From contig CACGAJ010000009.1 of assembly GCA_902570945.1 (NCBI GenBank), forward strand, positions 1-35,053: a DNA stretch of 35,053 nucleotides, written 5' to 3'. The DNA is from an uncultured Synechococcaceae cyanobacterium (GTDB lineage: Bacteria > Cyanobacteriota > Cyanobacteriia > PCC-6307 > Cyanobiaceae). The notes beneath the pieces are model-generated. The model saw only the letters and a list, made by a program, of their open reading frames with translations, searched no databases and had not been told where the DNA came from. A program made the translations under genes and the position numbers. Below are positions 8,647 to 18,629 of the stretch, one piece after another. Within the stretch, counting starts at the first letter, position 1. Every line of letters starts with the position of its first letter.

Positions 8647-9507
8647 TTAAAGATGATTTTTGAGTGCATCATTCATAATATGAAAAGGTACTTCTAAGCC
8701 ATTTGTCCAAAATGATAATGATTTCAATCCCTGGGCAACAAGCATTTGCAAACCATCGATAGTCATGCATCCTTTATTGGCGCTGAATTTTAATAGATGA
8801 GTTGGAGCAGGATTATATATTAAATCATAAACAATAGTTTTTGAGTTAAGTGATCTCCAAAAATAATCTCCGTATGGCAATAAATTCATTTCATTTTTGG
8901 CTGTTCTCATTCCTACTGGTGTTGTATTTACAATTAAATCTGCTTCTTCAATTAAATTTTGAGCTTGATTATCGTTACTTAAGAAACTCTGAAGTTCAAT
9001 TTGATTTTCAAAGTTTTTTATTAATTCATCTAGTGATGATTTGTTACGTGCTATTACTGAAATTTTTGAAAGATTTAAATTTATTAAACCTTGAATAACA
9101 GATTTTGCTGCACCCCCAGAGCCAAGAACTATTGATTTTTTCTTTGCTAAGTTTAAATTTTTTAATGGATAAACAAATCCTTCTAAATCAGTATTAGTTG
9201 CGCTCCATTCATTTTCAGAATTTAATTTCAGGGTATTAATGGCTTTCAGTTTGCTTGCAATAGGAGAAATTTCACTACATAGGTTAAATACTTTTTCTTT
9301 ATGGGGAATTGTAATGTTTAAACCTTTGCAATTAATTTTTTTCAAAGAATTTAGAACCAATTCTAGATCTTCATCTTTGCAAGGTATAGCAATATAAATT
9401 AAATCTAGGCCTAAGTATTGGAATGCAGCATTTTGCATAATCGGTGACAATGAATGGCTTACTGGATTGCCGATTAATGCTATAAAAGATGTCTTACTTG
9501 AAATCAT
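8647..9507 (-). CDS. aroE: Shikimate dehydrogenase
   Basis: AroE reduces 3-dehydroshikimate to shikimate with NADPH. The 286-residue protein shows the shikimate-binding motif GNPVSHSLSP at residues 13-22, the catalytic lysine in ITIPHKEKV near 70, the NADP-binding loop VLGSGGAAKSV near 128, and NTTPVGM near 194. The ATG at 9507 starts just before the first strand and is the natural choice. The gene is divergent from dnaK across a 115-base gap. With the DAHP synthase further on it contributes to chorismate supply, but the two are not co-transcribed. Confidence 0.96.
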   Translation of the reverse strand: MISSKTSFIALIGNPVSHSLSPIMQNAAFQYLGLDLIYIAIPCKDEDLELVLNSLKKINCKGLNITIPHKEKVFNLCSEISPIASKLKAINTLKLNSENEWSATNTDLEGFVYPLKNLNLAKKKSIVLGSGGAAKSVIQGLINLNLSKISVIARNKSSLDELIKNFENQIELQSFLSNDNQAQNLIEEADLIVNTTPVGMRTAKNEMNLLPYGDYFWRSLNSKTIVYDLIYNPAPTHLLKFSANKGCMTIDGLQMLVAQGLKSLSFWTNGLEVPFHIMNDALKNHL

Positions 9508-9622
9508 GTTTAGAATTTTTCTTTAAAATAATGATCTGTTCGGGAACCACACCCCATCTTTGAGTAACAATAATGACGTCAATGACCGATTATGGAGAAT
9601 AACAAATATAAAGAGTTTACCC
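9508..9622. promoter_or_regulatory. Divergent aroE/dnaK upstream region
   Basis: This 115-base gap must hold the promoters of both divergent genes. It contains the 8-base palindrome TGACGTCA at 9574-9581 and AATGAC repeated nine bases apart (9572 and 9581). No CIRCE-type inverted repeat is present, so HrcA control of this dnaK is not supported. I cannot assign a -35/-10 pair with confidence in such AT-rich sequence. Confidence 0.35.
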
Positions 9623-11530
9623 ATGGGGAAGGTTGTAGGAATCGATTTAGGAACAACTAATAGCTGTGTTGCTGTAATGGAAGGTGGTAAACCTACTGTA
9701 ATAGCAAATGCTGAGGGTTTCAGAACTACTCCATCAGTTGTTGCATATACAAAAAATCAAGATCAGCTTGTTGGACAAATAGCTAAAAGACAGGCTGTAA
9801 TGAACCCTGAAAATACCTTTTATTCAGCAAAACGTTTTGTTGGAAGAAGAGTTGATGAAGTTAATGAAGAATCTAAAGAAGTAAGTTATTCTGTTGAAAA
9901 ATCTGGTTCTAGTGTCAAATTAAAATGCCCTATTTTGGATAAGCAGTTTTCTCCTGAAGAGGTAAGTTCTCAAGTTTTAAGAAAGTTAGCAGATGATGCG
10001 GGTAAATACCTTGGTGAAAAAGTTACACAAGCTGTAATTACAGTTCCAGCTTATTTTAATGATTCACAAAGACAGGCTACTAAAGATGCTGGAAAGATTG
10101 CAGGTTTAGAAGTCCTCAGAATTGTTAATGAGCCAACCGCTGCGGCTTTAGCATATGGTTTGGATAAAGAAAATGAAAAAATTCTTGTTTTTGATTTAGG
10201 GGGAGGAACATTTGATGTCTCAGTTATTGAAGCAGGTGATGGAGTAACTGAAGTTCTATCTACATCTGGAGATACACATTTAGGTGGTGATGATTTTGAT
10301 AGATGTATTGTAGATCACTTAGCTAATACTTTTAAATCAAATGAGGGAATTGATCTCAGACAAGATAAGCAAGCTTTGCAAAGATTGACTGAAGCTGCAG
10401 AAAAAGCAAAAATAGAGCTCTCAAATGCTACGCAAAGTGAGATAAATTTACCTTTTATTACAGCCACTCCTGAAGGACCAAAACATTTAGATTTGAACCT
10501 TACTAGAGCAAAGTTCGAGGAACTAGCAGCTTCTTTAATTGATAGATGTAAGACCCCAGTTGAGAGAGCTATAAGCGATGCAAAAATTTCTACTAGTGAA
10601 ATTGATGAAGTTGTTATGGTAGGAGGCTCATCTAGAATACCTGCTGTTCTGGATTTAGTGAAAAAAATAATTGGTAAAGATCCTAATCAAACCGTTAATC
10701 CTGATGAGGTAGTAGCTGTTGGAGCTGCAATTCAGGGAGGAGTATTAGCAGGAGAGGTTAAAGATATATTGTTGCTTGACGTTACTCCACTTTCTCTAGG
10801 TGTAGAGACTCTAGGCGGAGTAATGACAAAAATGATAAATCGCAATACTACCGTACCTACAAAGAAATCTGAAACATATTCAACCGCTGTAGACGGTCAA
10901 ACAAATGTTGAAATACACGTTTTACAAGGTGAAAGAGAAATGGCTTCTGATAACAAAAGCTTAGGAACCTTTAGATTGGATGGAATACCTTCAGCACCAA
11001 GAGGAGTTCCGCAAATTGAAGTTACATTCGATATCGATGCAAATGGAATTCTTAGTGTTACTGCTAAAGATAAAGGAAGTGGTAAAGAGCAAAGTATTTC
11101 TATCACTGGTGCTTCTACTTTATCTGATAATGAGGTAGAAAAAATGGTAAAAGATGCTGAATCAAATGCATCTGCAGATAAAGAAAAAAGAGAAAAAATT
11201 GATTTAAAAAATCAAGCTGAAACACTTGTCTACCAGACAGAAAAGCAACTTGGTGAGTTAGGAGACAAAATTGATGCTGCAGCAAAGTCTAAAGTTGAAG
11301 AAAAAAGTAATGCTTTAAAAGAAGCAACGTCAAAAGAAGATTATGAATCAATGAAAAAACTTCTTGAAGAACTTCAGCAAGAACTTTACGCGGTTGGTTC
11401 ATCTGTTTATCAGCAACCAGGTAATCAGCCACCATCACCTGGAGCAGCAGGCGGTCCTGATCAGAGTGATTCAAATGAAAAAGGTGGAGATGATGTGATT
11501 GATGCAGACTTTACTGAAACAAAAGATTAG
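9623..11530 (+). CDS. dnaK: Chaperone DnaK (Hsp70)
   Basis: DnaK is the ATP-dependent Hsp70 chaperone that acts with DnaJ and GrpE on unfolded proteins. I place the start at ATG 9623, giving [15 protein letters not shown] and 635 residues, the usual bacterial length. The frame can be read upstream to TTG 9560, but those 21 residues do not resemble a DnaK N-terminus. Visible are phosphate-1 [21 protein letters not shown]-like [16 protein letters not shown] near 171, phosphate-2 [13 protein letters not shown] near 194, the adenosine motif [13 protein letters not shown] near 336, and the interdomain linker region [13 protein letters not shown]. The tail is Gly/Pro-rich and ends with [12 protein letters not shown], close to the EEVD-like bacterial end. 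The stop overlaps the opposite thiO-like stop by four bases. Confidence 0.97.
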   Translation: MGKVVGIDLGTTNSCVAVMEGGKPTVIANAEGFRTTPSVVAYTKNQDQLVGQIAKRQAVMNPENTFYSAKRFVGRRVDEVNEESKEVSYSVEKSGSSVKLKCPILDKQFSPEEVSSQVLRKLADDAGKYLGEKVTQAVITVPAYFNDSQRQATKDAGKIAGLEVLRIVNEPTAAALAYGLDKENEKILVFDLGGGTFDVSVIEAGDGVTEVLSTSGDTHLGGDDFDRCIVDHLANTFKSNEGIDLRQDKQALQRLTEAAEKAKIELSNATQSEINLPFITATPEGPKHLDLNLTRAKFEELAASLIDRCKTPVERAISDAKISTSEIDEVVMVGGSSRIPAVLDLVKKIIGKDPNQTVNPDEVVAVGAAIQGGVLAGEVKDILLLDVTPLSLGVETLGGVMTKMINRNTTVPTKKSETYSTAVDGQTNVEIHVLQGEREMASDNKSLGTFRLDGIPSAPRGVPQIEVTFDIDANGILSVTAKDKGSGKEQSISITGASTLSDNEVEKMVKDAESNASADKEKREKIDLKNQAETLVYQTEKQLGELGDKIDAAAKSKVEEKSNALKEATSKEDYESMKKLLEELQQELYAVGSSVYQQPGNQPPSPGAAGGPDQSDSNEKGGDDVIDADFTETKD

Positions 11531-12609
11531 TAAAGGTAATTTTTAATTTCATTAGCAACCCATTTGGAACAAGCAGGGGCTAGTAAAATCCCATTTTTAT
11601 AAAAACCTGTACATATAATTAGTCCATCTTCAAGATTTTTCATTATTGGTGAAGGCTCACCATCTGGTCTTGACCTAATTCCATACCACTTTTTAGAAAT
11701 TTTTCCTTTCTCCAGCCAACTTGGTTTTTTATCAAGAAAATTTGTGAGTTTTTCGAATGTATTTTTTTCTGGCTTAGTACTATATTCGTCAGTTGATCCA
11801 ATAATTAGCTTATTTTTTGATTTTGGAATTATATTTTTACCATTTATATTGAATTGTTTTGGCAGCGAAAACAAATCAACTTCTGCATCATTAATTTCAA
11901 TTTCCATAGCTTGACCTAAAACAGGCTTTAATTTGATGCTGTGAGATCGGCTATCTATTAAATCAATTGCTTTTAGTGAATTACACAAAATAACCATGTC
12001 AGATTTGATATTTTCATTATCCCTTGTTGTAGAAATCCATTTATTGTTTGATTTTCTTATTTTTATTATTTCTCCTTGTAAATAATTTACTTTTTTATGT
12101 TTTAGATATTTATCTAATGTTTGAAGTAAGGATGAAGCATTTATTCTTCCATCATTGTAGGAGATCATTCCTTTTATATTTTTTGTGTGGAAGGCTTTAT
12201 TTATATTCTTGATTAATATTGAGTCTCTTTCTAAAATTAGTAACGTTGGATCATTATTTTCATAAACAAATTTCTCTAATTTTTTAAACTTTTCTTCATA
12301 AGTAGTTAGTTGTATTAATGGTTTTTCGATATTCAATTCATAATTAAATTTTTGTAGTAACGTAATCCATTGTGGCCATAATTCAATGCTTTGTTTCCTG
12401 AGATCCCAGCTTCTACCCCTTCTTTTTTGATACATATTACCCATTAGCAAGCCTAAAGCTGCATTGCTACTATTTTGGAGTTGAGTTGGATCTATTATCG
12501 TTACCTGGAAACCTAATTCTGATAATTCTAAGGCGTTAAATTTTCCAATAATCCCTGATCCAATAATAACTATGTTTGCTTTTTGAAAATTTTCTTTTAA
12601 GCTTTTCAT
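11527..12609 (-). CDS. thiO: FAD-dependent oxidoreductase, ThiO/DadA-like (putative glycine oxidase)
   Basis: This 360-residue protein belongs to the D-amino-acid oxidase/DadA flavoprotein family. The N-terminus has the dinucleotide loop [17 protein letters not shown] at about residues 13-29, with an acidic residue in TIIDP at the end of the second strand. The C-terminus has [13 protein letters not shown] followed by [14 protein letters not shown], the family's second FAD contact. In cyanobacteria such proteins are often ThiO, which oxidises glycine to iminoglycine for the thiazole of thiamine. No thi gene is nearby to confirm this, so another D-amino acid or sarcosine-type substrate remains possible. 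It is divergent from purU with 48 bases between starts. Confidence 0.7.
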   Translation of the reverse strand: MKSLKENFQKANIVIIGSGIIGKFNALELSELGFQVTIIDPTQLQNSSNAALGLLMGNMYQKRRGRSWDLRKQSIELWPQWITLLQKFNYELNIEKPLIQLTTYEEKFKKLEKFVYENNDPTLLILERDSILIKNINKAFHTKNIKGMISYNDGRINASSLLQTLDKYLKHKKVNYLQGEIIKIRKSNNKWISTTRDNENIKSDMVILCNSLKAIDLIDSRSHSIKLKPVLGQAMEIEINDAEVDLFSLPKQFNINGKNIIPKSKNKLIIGSTDEYSTKPEKNTFEKLTNFLDKKPSWLEKGKISKKWYGIRSRPDGEPSPIMKNLEDGLIICTGFYKNGILLAPACSKWVANEIKNYLY

Positions 12610-12657
12610 TGATATATTAGGTATGCTTGCTTATTTGACTTAATAGTTAAAGATTTT

Positions 12658-13512
12658 TTGGAACATCCTTCAATTATATTCAAAATTGTTTGTCCCGATC
12701 GTCCTGGTCTTGTAAGTTTACTTACAAGTTGGATTTCAAATTACGGTGGCAACATAAAACATTCTGATCATCATACTGATCAAGATGCAGGTTTGTTTCT
12801 TAGTCGAATTGAATGGAATAGTAACAATGAATCTTTTAATAGGGATGAAATTTATAAAGAATTTGAAAAAATTGCAGATGAAGTAAATGGACAATTTAAC
12901 GTAAATTATTCTGATGAAATCCCAAATGTTGCTATTTTCGTGAGTAAACAAAATCATTGTTTGATTGATTTACTTTGGCGAGTAAGAAATGGAGAACTCA
13001 AAATGAAAGTTCCTTTAATAATTTCAAATCATTCTCATCTTGAAAATATTGCAAATGATTTTAATGCAAAATTTGTCCATATTGATACCTTTAAAACTGA
13101 TAAAACTATTGTTGAAGATCAATTTTTAAATTTACTAAAAGAACATGACATTGATCTTGTTGTATTAGCCAAATATATGCAAATTTTGAGTGATTCTTTT
13201 TTAAAAAAGTTTTCTTCAATAATAAATATTCATCATTCTTTCTTACCTGCATTTAAGGGCGGGCAACCATATCATAGAGCATGGAAGAGAGGTGTTAAAT
13301 TAATCGGAGCTACTGCTCACTATGTTACTGAAGATCTTGATGAAGGCCCGATAATAGAGCAATGTACAGTTAATGTAAGTCATAGGGATGAAGTTGATGA
13401 TTTGATTAGAAAAGGAAGAGATATTGAAAGAATAGCTTTAGCAAGAGCAGTTAGATTACATCTAAATCATCAAGTATTTGTCTATAACAGCAAAACTGCT
13501 GTTTTTGATTGA
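12658..13512 (+). CDS. purU: Formyltetrahydrofolate deformylase
   Basis: PurU hydrolyses 10-formyl-THF to formate and THF, balancing one-carbon pools. An N-terminal ACT domain is seen at residues 1-85 (VCPDRPGLVSLLTSWI, HSDHHTDQDAGLF). The C-terminal formyltransferase-fold domain has INIHHSFLPAFKGGQPYHRA with the catalytic histidine near residue 199, and TAHYVTEDLDEGPII with the catalytic aspartate. The 284-residue length is normal. The start is TTG at 12658, giving MEHPSIIFKIV; no ATG or GTG in frame lies between it and the upstream gene, and homology-like sequence begins right there. It ends 10 bases before the stop of the opposite ClC gene. Confidence 0.93.
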   Translation: MEHPSIIFKIVCPDRPGLVSLLTSWISNYGGNIKHSDHHTDQDAGLFLSRIEWNSNNESFNRDEIYKEFEKIADEVNGQFNVNYSDEIPNVAIFVSKQNHCLIDLLWRVRNGELKMKVPLIISNHSHLENIANDFNAKFVHIDTFKTDKTIVEDQFLNLLKEHDIDLVVLAKYMQILSDSFLKKFSSIINIHHSFLPAFKGGQPYHRAWKRGVKLIGATAHYVTEDLDEGPIIEQCTVNVSHRDEVDDLIRKGRDIERIALARAVRLHLNHQVFVYNSKTAVFD

Positions 13513-13522
13513 AGATAGTTTC

Positions 13523-14881
13523 TTAGTCTTCTAATTCTATTTGTATTTGTCTTTCATAAATTGATTCTTCATTAAAAGCTCTTGCTATCAAGAAACTGGC
13601 AATGCAGCTGATTAACACAGGTTTCATTATTAATAAATTTTTTGTTAAAGCAAAAGCTAAAAACATTGCTGTTATTGGCGTTCGCGAACATCCTGCTACG
13701 AAAGCTCCCATTCCCGCAAAAATGTATGTACTTGGTGCATGTCCTGTAGCAATTTCTACCCAACTCCCCATTATTAGTCCGATTGACCCTCCTAAAGTAA
13801 GCATTGGATAGAATAATCCTCCAGGAGCTCCGGATGCTGCAGCTAAACCTGTCGTGATAAATAGTACGAAAACTGCCAATAAAGCAATTTCAATACTTGT
13901 ATTTTGTTCAGCTATTATTTTCTGTAATTCATCTAAATTATGAAATGTACTGGGTAAAAAAGAGTAGATACTTCCTAAAATAAGTCCACAGATACTCATT
14001 TTTAAAACAAATTTATTTTTATACCACTTTTTCCCAAAATTTTGCATTAACAAAACATATCTGCTGTACAATTCTGCAAATATTCCAATAATTATTCCTA
14101 GTAAAACTAAGTAAATAAAATCTACAGGTAAGAAAAAAACTGATGGGTCATATTCTTTTTGAATTAAAAATCCGAGGTTAAAATCAAAGCCTCCTGCTTT
14201 AGGATCTAAACCCAAGGCTTGAATAATATCAGCGGATGAATCTGCAATAAAAGTTGTAATTACTACTAATAATAAAATTACTGGTCTAGCAGAGTTTAAT
14301 AACTCCTCTATTGCATAGATAAACCCTCCTAATGGAGCGCTAAATACTGCAGCTATTCCAGCACCACCACCTGCTGCTACTATTACTCTTCTGAAAGCTG
14401 TAGGAGCTTTGAGCCACTTGGCCATTTGCCAAGCTACGGATCCTCCCATTTGAACTGATGGACCTTCTGGACCCAAAGGGAATCCACTACCAATCGCGAT
14501 AATTCCTGATATGAGCTTTACTAATCCTACTTTTAAATTCATCGGAACTTTTTTATGTCTTAAGAAACCCATGATTTGACTCACACCTGACCCTTTTGCG
14601 GCAGGTGCTATATTTTTGATCAAATATCCTGCAATAGCTCCTCCTAGAGCTCCAAAAATAGGTAAGACCGCAATAGATGGGAATTGGTCTAATAATGCTA
14701 ATCTCCAATTATTAATAAAATAGATTCCAGTTTTAAAAGATATGCTTGTAATTGAAGCTCCTAGACCTGTTAATAAAAGCGAAAATGCAACGACTAGAGA
14801 TCTTTGTTTTAATAATTTTTTGATGCTACGAGAAGAATTATTACTTGTTTTTTGAATATTATCTTTTATAAAGTTTGGCAT
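13523..14881 (-). CDS. clcA: ClC-family chloride/proton antiporter
   Basis: This 452-residue integral membrane protein belongs to the ClC family. The selectivity-filter motifs are recognisable in order: GSGVSQIMG (the GSGIP site) near residue 97, GFPLGPEGPSVQMG (the GREGP site, with the gating glutamate retained) near 135, and ASGAPGGLFYPML (the GxFxP site) near 350. An IEEL segment near 190 matches the place of the internal proton-transfer glutamate of E. coli ClC, which argues for a Cl-/H+ exchanger rather than a channel. There is no C-terminal CBS pair. It starts 9 bases after acnB on the same strand, so co-transcription is likely. The transported ion and physiological role are not shown by the sequence. 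Confidence 0.9.
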   Translation of the reverse strand: MPNFIKDNIQKTSNNSSRSIKKLLKQRSLVVAFSLLLTGLGASITSISFKTGIYFINNWRLALLDQFPSIAVLPIFGALGGAIAGYLIKNIAPAAKGSGVSQIMGFLRHKKVPMNLKVGLVKLISGIIAIGSGFPLGPEGPSVQMGGSVAWQMAKWLKAPTAFRRVIVAAGGGAGIAAVFSAPLGGFIYAIEELLNSARPVILLLVVITTFIADSSADIIQALGLDPKAGGFDFNLGFLIQKEYDPSVFFLPVDFIYLVLLGIIIGIFAELYSRYVLLMQNFGKKWYKNKFVLKMSICGLILGSIYSFLPSTFHNLDELQKIIAEQNTSIEIALLAVFVLFITTGLAAASGAPGGLFYPMLTLGGSIGLIMGSWVEIATGHAPSTYIFAGMGAFVAGCSRTPITAMFLAFALTKNLLIMKPVLISCIASFLIARAFNEESIYERQIQIELED

Positions 14882-14890
14882 GGTCCATGA

Positions 14891-17464
14891 TTACTTTGTC
14901 AAGCTGAAATCGTGTATTTCATCAAATTGAAGATAGCGATAAAGTTCATCTGAATATGGATTAATTTTATTTTTAGTAATATCCTGATATTCTTCTATTT
15001 CAGGTATTTTTCCAAGCAGTGCACAAACTGCTGCCAATTCTGCACTCCCTAAAAATACTTGAGCATTCTTGCCAAGTCTATTGTCAAAATTTCTTGTACT
15101 GGTAGAAAATACTACAGAACCTTCATCAACTCTAGCTTGATTTCCCATACATAAAGAACAGCCTGGCAACTCTAATCTTGCACCGCAATCTTCAAATATT
15201 TTATAGTAGCCTTCAGCTTTTAGAGTTTCTTCATCCATCTTTGTTGGCGGACAAATCCATAATTTAGCTTTTAAATTTTGTACTCCTTCAAGAACTTTTG
15301 CAGCTGCCCTGTAATGACCAATATTTGTCATGCAAGAACCTATAAAAACCTCGTCGATATTTGCATTTGCAACATCAGTGATTTCTTTCACATTATCCGG
15401 ATCATTAGGGCAAGCAACTATAGGTTGTGTTACTTTTGCTAAATCAATTTCAATGATTTCTTCATACTGAGCATCTGAATCTGGTTGAATTAATGATGGT
15501 TTTTTTAACCAATTTTTCATATCATTTATTCTTCTTGAAATTGATTTTGAATCTTCATATTTGCTCTCGATCATTTTCTCTAGCAGGCAAATATTGCTTC
15601 TTAAATATTCTTGAACAGTTTCTTGGGATAAAAGTATTGTGCTACCAGCGCATGAGCGTTCTGCAGTAGCATCAGTAAGTTCAAAAGCTTGTTCAAGTTT
15701 TAGGTTTGGTAATCCCTCAATTTCCATAATTTTCCCGTTGAATATATTTTTCTTATTTTCTTTCTCAACAGTTAAAAGTCCTTTTTTAATTGCGAAGAGA
15801 GGGATTGCATTAACTAAATCTCTAAGAGTAATTCCTGGTAACAATTCTCCCTTAAATTTAACCAGCACAGATTCCGGCATATTTAATGGCATTGATCCTA
15901 TTGCAGCGGCAAATGCAACAATGCCTGAGCCTCCAGGAAATGAAATCCCAAGAGGAAATCTTGTATGACTATCTCCACCTGTGCCAACAGTATCAGGGAG
16001 AAGCATTCTGTTAAGCCAGCTATGAATGATGCCATCTCCAGGCTTAAGAGCTACTCCACCTCTTTGAGATATAAAATCAGGTAATTCTTTATGGGTAAGT
16101 AGATCTACTGGTTTAGGATATGCAGCTGTATGACAAAAACTTTGCATCACTAAATCTGCAGTAAATCCTAAACAAGCTAGTTCTTTTAATTCATCTCTAG
16201 TCATTGGCCCAGTAGTATCTTGACTACCAACTGTGGTCATAATTGGCTCACAGGTCATTCCTGGCCTAACTCCATCTAAACCGCATGCTTTGCCTACTAT
16301 TTTTTGTGCTTGAGTAAATCCGGCACTACTTTCGGTTGGATTTTGTGGCCTAGTAAATATTTCACATGTTTGATAATCTAATTTGTTTCTAATTTTGTCC
16401 GTAAGAGATCTTCCAATCATAAGATTAATTCTTCCGCCAGCTTGAATTTCATCAGTAAGAGTTGATGGATACAACTCGAATTTGCTTATTAATTCTTCAG
16501 TATTTGAATCTTTTTCAATTTTTTTAATAATGCCTTGATAGGGATATATTTTTATAACATCTCCTGTTTTCATATTAGATACGTCAGCTTCTATAGGTAA
16601 AGCTCCTGAATCTTGTGCAGTATTAAAGAAAATTGGGGCTATTTTGCTGCCAATTATTATTCCACCTGTTTTTTTGTTGGGAACAAAAGCGATATCTTCT
16701 CCTATATGCCAAATGAGCGAATTAATAGCAGATTTTCTGGAACTCCCTGTTCCAACAACATCTCCAACATAAGCTATTGGTAAATTTTGTTTTTTTAAAT
16801 TATCAAGAGTTTTGAGTCCATCAGGTTTTTTAAATTCCAACATAGCTAATGCATGCATCGGAATATCTGGGCGTGTTGTTGCATGTACAGCTGGAGATAA
16901 GTCGTCCGTATTTGTCTCGCCGTCAACTTTAAATACTAAACAAGTAATCTCTTTTTCGAGAACTTTTTTGTTTATGAACCATTCTGCATTCGCCCAACTT
17001 TTTATAACTTCTTTTGCATAAATATTATTTTGAGATAATTCATAAATTTCATTAGCTGAGTCGTAAACAAGAATAATATTTTTTAAAACTTCTGCCGCTT
17101 TTTTTGCAAGTAAAGTATTTTCTCCTTTAAGTATTTCAACCAAAGAATTTACATTGTATCCGCCTATCATTGTTCCTAATATTTCAATCGCTTTTTCGGG
17201 ATTAATTGATTTGCAATATTTTTCGGAATTAACAATAGCCGTAAGCCAGCTTGCTTTTACATAAGCAGCCTCATCAACTCCTGGCGGTACTCTATTTATT
17301 AGTAAATCAAGTAAATAAGATGAATCGTAAGTACTATCTTGTTCTAATAATTTTGTAATACAATTTGTTTGCTCAGCATTTAAAGGTAAAGGAGGTATAC
17401 CTTTGGCAGCTCTTTCGGCTACGTGATCTGCATAATCTTTTAGCAATGTTTCCAAATTCTTCAT
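14891..17464 (-). CDS. acnB: Aconitate hydratase B
   Basis: AcnB interconverts citrate and isocitrate using a 4Fe-4S cluster. At 857 residues it is close to the usual AcnB length of about 865. The order is that of AcnB: an N-terminal helical HEAT-like domain (residues 1-150), the swivelling domain with DLSPAVHATTRPDIP near 190 and GTGSSRKSAINSLIW near 240, then the catalytic domains with GGDSHTRFPLGISFPGGSG near 495. The cluster cysteines lie in FIGSCMTNIGHYRAA near 710 and PGCSLCMGNQARV near 768. The ATG at 17464 gives MKNLETLLKDY as expected. It supplies isocitrate and 2-oxoglutarate for nitrogen assimilation in the incomplete cyanobacterial cycle. Confidence 0.97.
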   Translation of the reverse strand: MKNLETLLKDYADHVAERAAKGIPPLPLNAEQTNCITKLLEQDSTYDSSYLLDLLINRVPPGVDEAAYVKASWLTAIVNSEKYCKSINPEKAIEILGTMIGGYNVNSLVEILKGENTLLAKKAAEVLKNIILVYDSANEIYELSQNNIYAKEVIKSWANAEWFINKKVLEKEITCLVFKVDGETNTDDLSPAVHATTRPDIPMHALAMLEFKKPDGLKTLDNLKKQNLPIAYVGDVVGTGSSRKSAINSLIWHIGEDIAFVPNKKTGGIIIGSKIAPIFFNTAQDSGALPIEADVSNMKTGDVIKIYPYQGIIKKIEKDSNTEELISKFELYPSTLTDEIQAGGRINLMIGRSLTDKIRNKLDYQTCEIFTRPQNPTESSAGFTQAQKIVGKACGLDGVRPGMTCEPIMTTVGSQDTTGPMTRDELKELACLGFTADLVMQSFCHTAAYPKPVDLLTHKELPDFISQRGGVALKPGDGIIHSWLNRMLLPDTVGTGGDSHTRFPLGISFPGGSGIVAFAAAIGSMPLNMPESVLVKFKGELLPGITLRDLVNAIPLFAIKKGLLTVEKENKKNIFNGKIMEIEGLPNLKLEQAFELTDATAERSCAGSTILLSQETVQEYLRSNICLLEKMIESKYEDSKSISRRINDMKNWLKKPSLIQPDSDAQYEEIIEIDLAKVTQPIVACPNDPDNVKEITDVANANIDEVFIGSCMTNIGHYRAAAKVLEGVQNLKAKLWICPPTKMDEETLKAEGYYKIFEDCGARLELPGCSLCMGNQARVDEGSVVFSTSTRNFDNRLGKNAQVFLGSAELAAVCALLGKIPEIEEYQDITKNKINPYSDELYRYLQFDEIHDFSLTK

Positions 17465-17561
17465 TAGTAAGGTTTAATGCCTAATCTATTGTTATTTTTA
17501 ATATTGAAAAGGAGAGTATTCATAAATGCTTTTTTAAATATTCAAACTTCTTAATTAATCA

Positions 17562-18629
17562 ATGACGACATCATCAAATAATTCAGCTTTAGAAAAGACA
17601 TCAGATTTACATGTTGTTGAAACACGCCCATTAATACCTCCAAGCAGATTACATAATGATATACCTTTAGATCACGCCTCTGCTAATACAGTATCTAAAA
17701 CAAGAAGATCGATACAAAATATTTTGCATCATAATGATCAGAAGCTATTAGTCATTGTGGGTCCATGTTCAATTCATGATCTTGAGGCTGCAAAGGAATA
17801 TTCACAATATATATGTAACTTTCGAGAACTTTATAAAGATAAATTAGAAATAATCATGAGAGTATATTTTGAAAAACCAAGAACAACTATTGGTTGGAAG
17901 GGATTGATAAATGATCCTCATCTAGATGATTCTTATGATATTAATACTGGTTTGAGAAGGGCAAGAAGTTTGCTTTCATATTTAGCAACTCGTGGAATTC
18001 CTTCTGCTACAGAATTACTAGATCCAATTGTTCCTCAATACATAGCCGATTTAATAAGTTGGACAGCCATAGGAGCGCGGACTACAGAAAGTCAAACTCA
18101 TAGGGAAATGGCATCAGGATTATCAATGCCTATAGGCTTTAAAAATGGAACGGATGGTTCTTTTACTACTGCAATTAATGCAATGCAGTCAGCTTCAAAA
18201 TCTCATCATTTCTTAGGTGTAAATGACAATGGAATGGCTTCTATAGTTAATACTACTGGAAATCCAGATGGACATATAGTTTTAAGGGGCGGTTCAAAAG
18301 GCCCAAATTTCGAAAGTGATCACGTTAAAAGAATTTCAGCTGAATTGAGGCAATGTAATCTTCCCCATAAAGTGATGATTGATTGTAGTCATGGAAATTC
18401 AAATAAAGACTACCGAAAACAATCTGAAGTGCTAAAAAATATAGCTTCTCAAATTAGTAATGGTGAAAAAAATATTTTAGGAGTTATGCTTGAAAGTCAT
18501 TTGAAGGAGGGAAATCAAAAACTTTTAAAAAAAGAAGATCTTCAGTTTGGAAGAAGTATCACAGATGCATGCATAGATATAGAAACAACAAAAGAATTAC
18601 TCGCTATTTTATACAATTCACTCAATTAG
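17562..18629 (+). CDS. aroG: 3-deoxy-7-phosphoheptulonate synthase (DAHP synthase), AroFGH type
   Basis: This enzyme joins phosphoenolpyruvate and erythrose-4-phosphate, the first step of the shikimate pathway. The 355-residue protein is of the E. coli-like class I-alpha type: GPCSIHDLEAAKEYS near residue 67, MRVYFEKPRTTIGWKGL with the catalytic lysine and the PEP-binding residues near 102, then the SWTAIGARTTESQTHREMAS segment, and the metal-ligand region MIDCSHGNSNK near 270. An N-terminal stretch of about 40 residues could serve in allosteric control by an aromatic amino acid, but which one cannot be told. Its last eight bases overlap the end of the opposite phytol kinase-like gene. Confidence 0.95.
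   Translation: MTTSSNNSALEKTSDLHVVETRPLIPPSRLHNDIPLDHASANTVSKTRRSIQNILHHNDQKLLVIVGPCSIHDLEAAKEYSQYICNFRELYKDKLEIIMRVYFEKPRTTIGWKGLINDPHLDDSYDINTGLRRARSLLSYLATRGIPSATELLDPIVPQYIADLISWTAIGARTTESQTHREMASGLSMPIGFKNGTDGSFTTAINAMQSASKSHHFLGVNDNGMASIVNTTGNPDGHIVLRGGSKGPNFESDHVKRISAELRQCNLPHKVMIDCSHGNSNKDYRKQSEVLKNIASQISNGEKNILGVMLESHLKEGNQKLLKKEDLQFGRSITDACIDIETTKELLAILYNSLN

Noticed and set aside
9560-9622. Longer N-terminus for DnaK from TTG 9560
   Set aside because: DnaK proteins begin immediately before the IDLGTTNSC motif, which fits ATG 9623. The added residues lack any family resemblance.
9508-9622. CIRCE element upstream of dnaK
   Set aside because: The characteristic TTAGCACTC-type inverted repeat is absent.
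15639-15968. 109-codon plus-strand open frame inside acnB
   Set aside because: It is antisense to conserved acnB coding sequence, has no motif of its own and no ribosome site. It is a shadow of the real gene.
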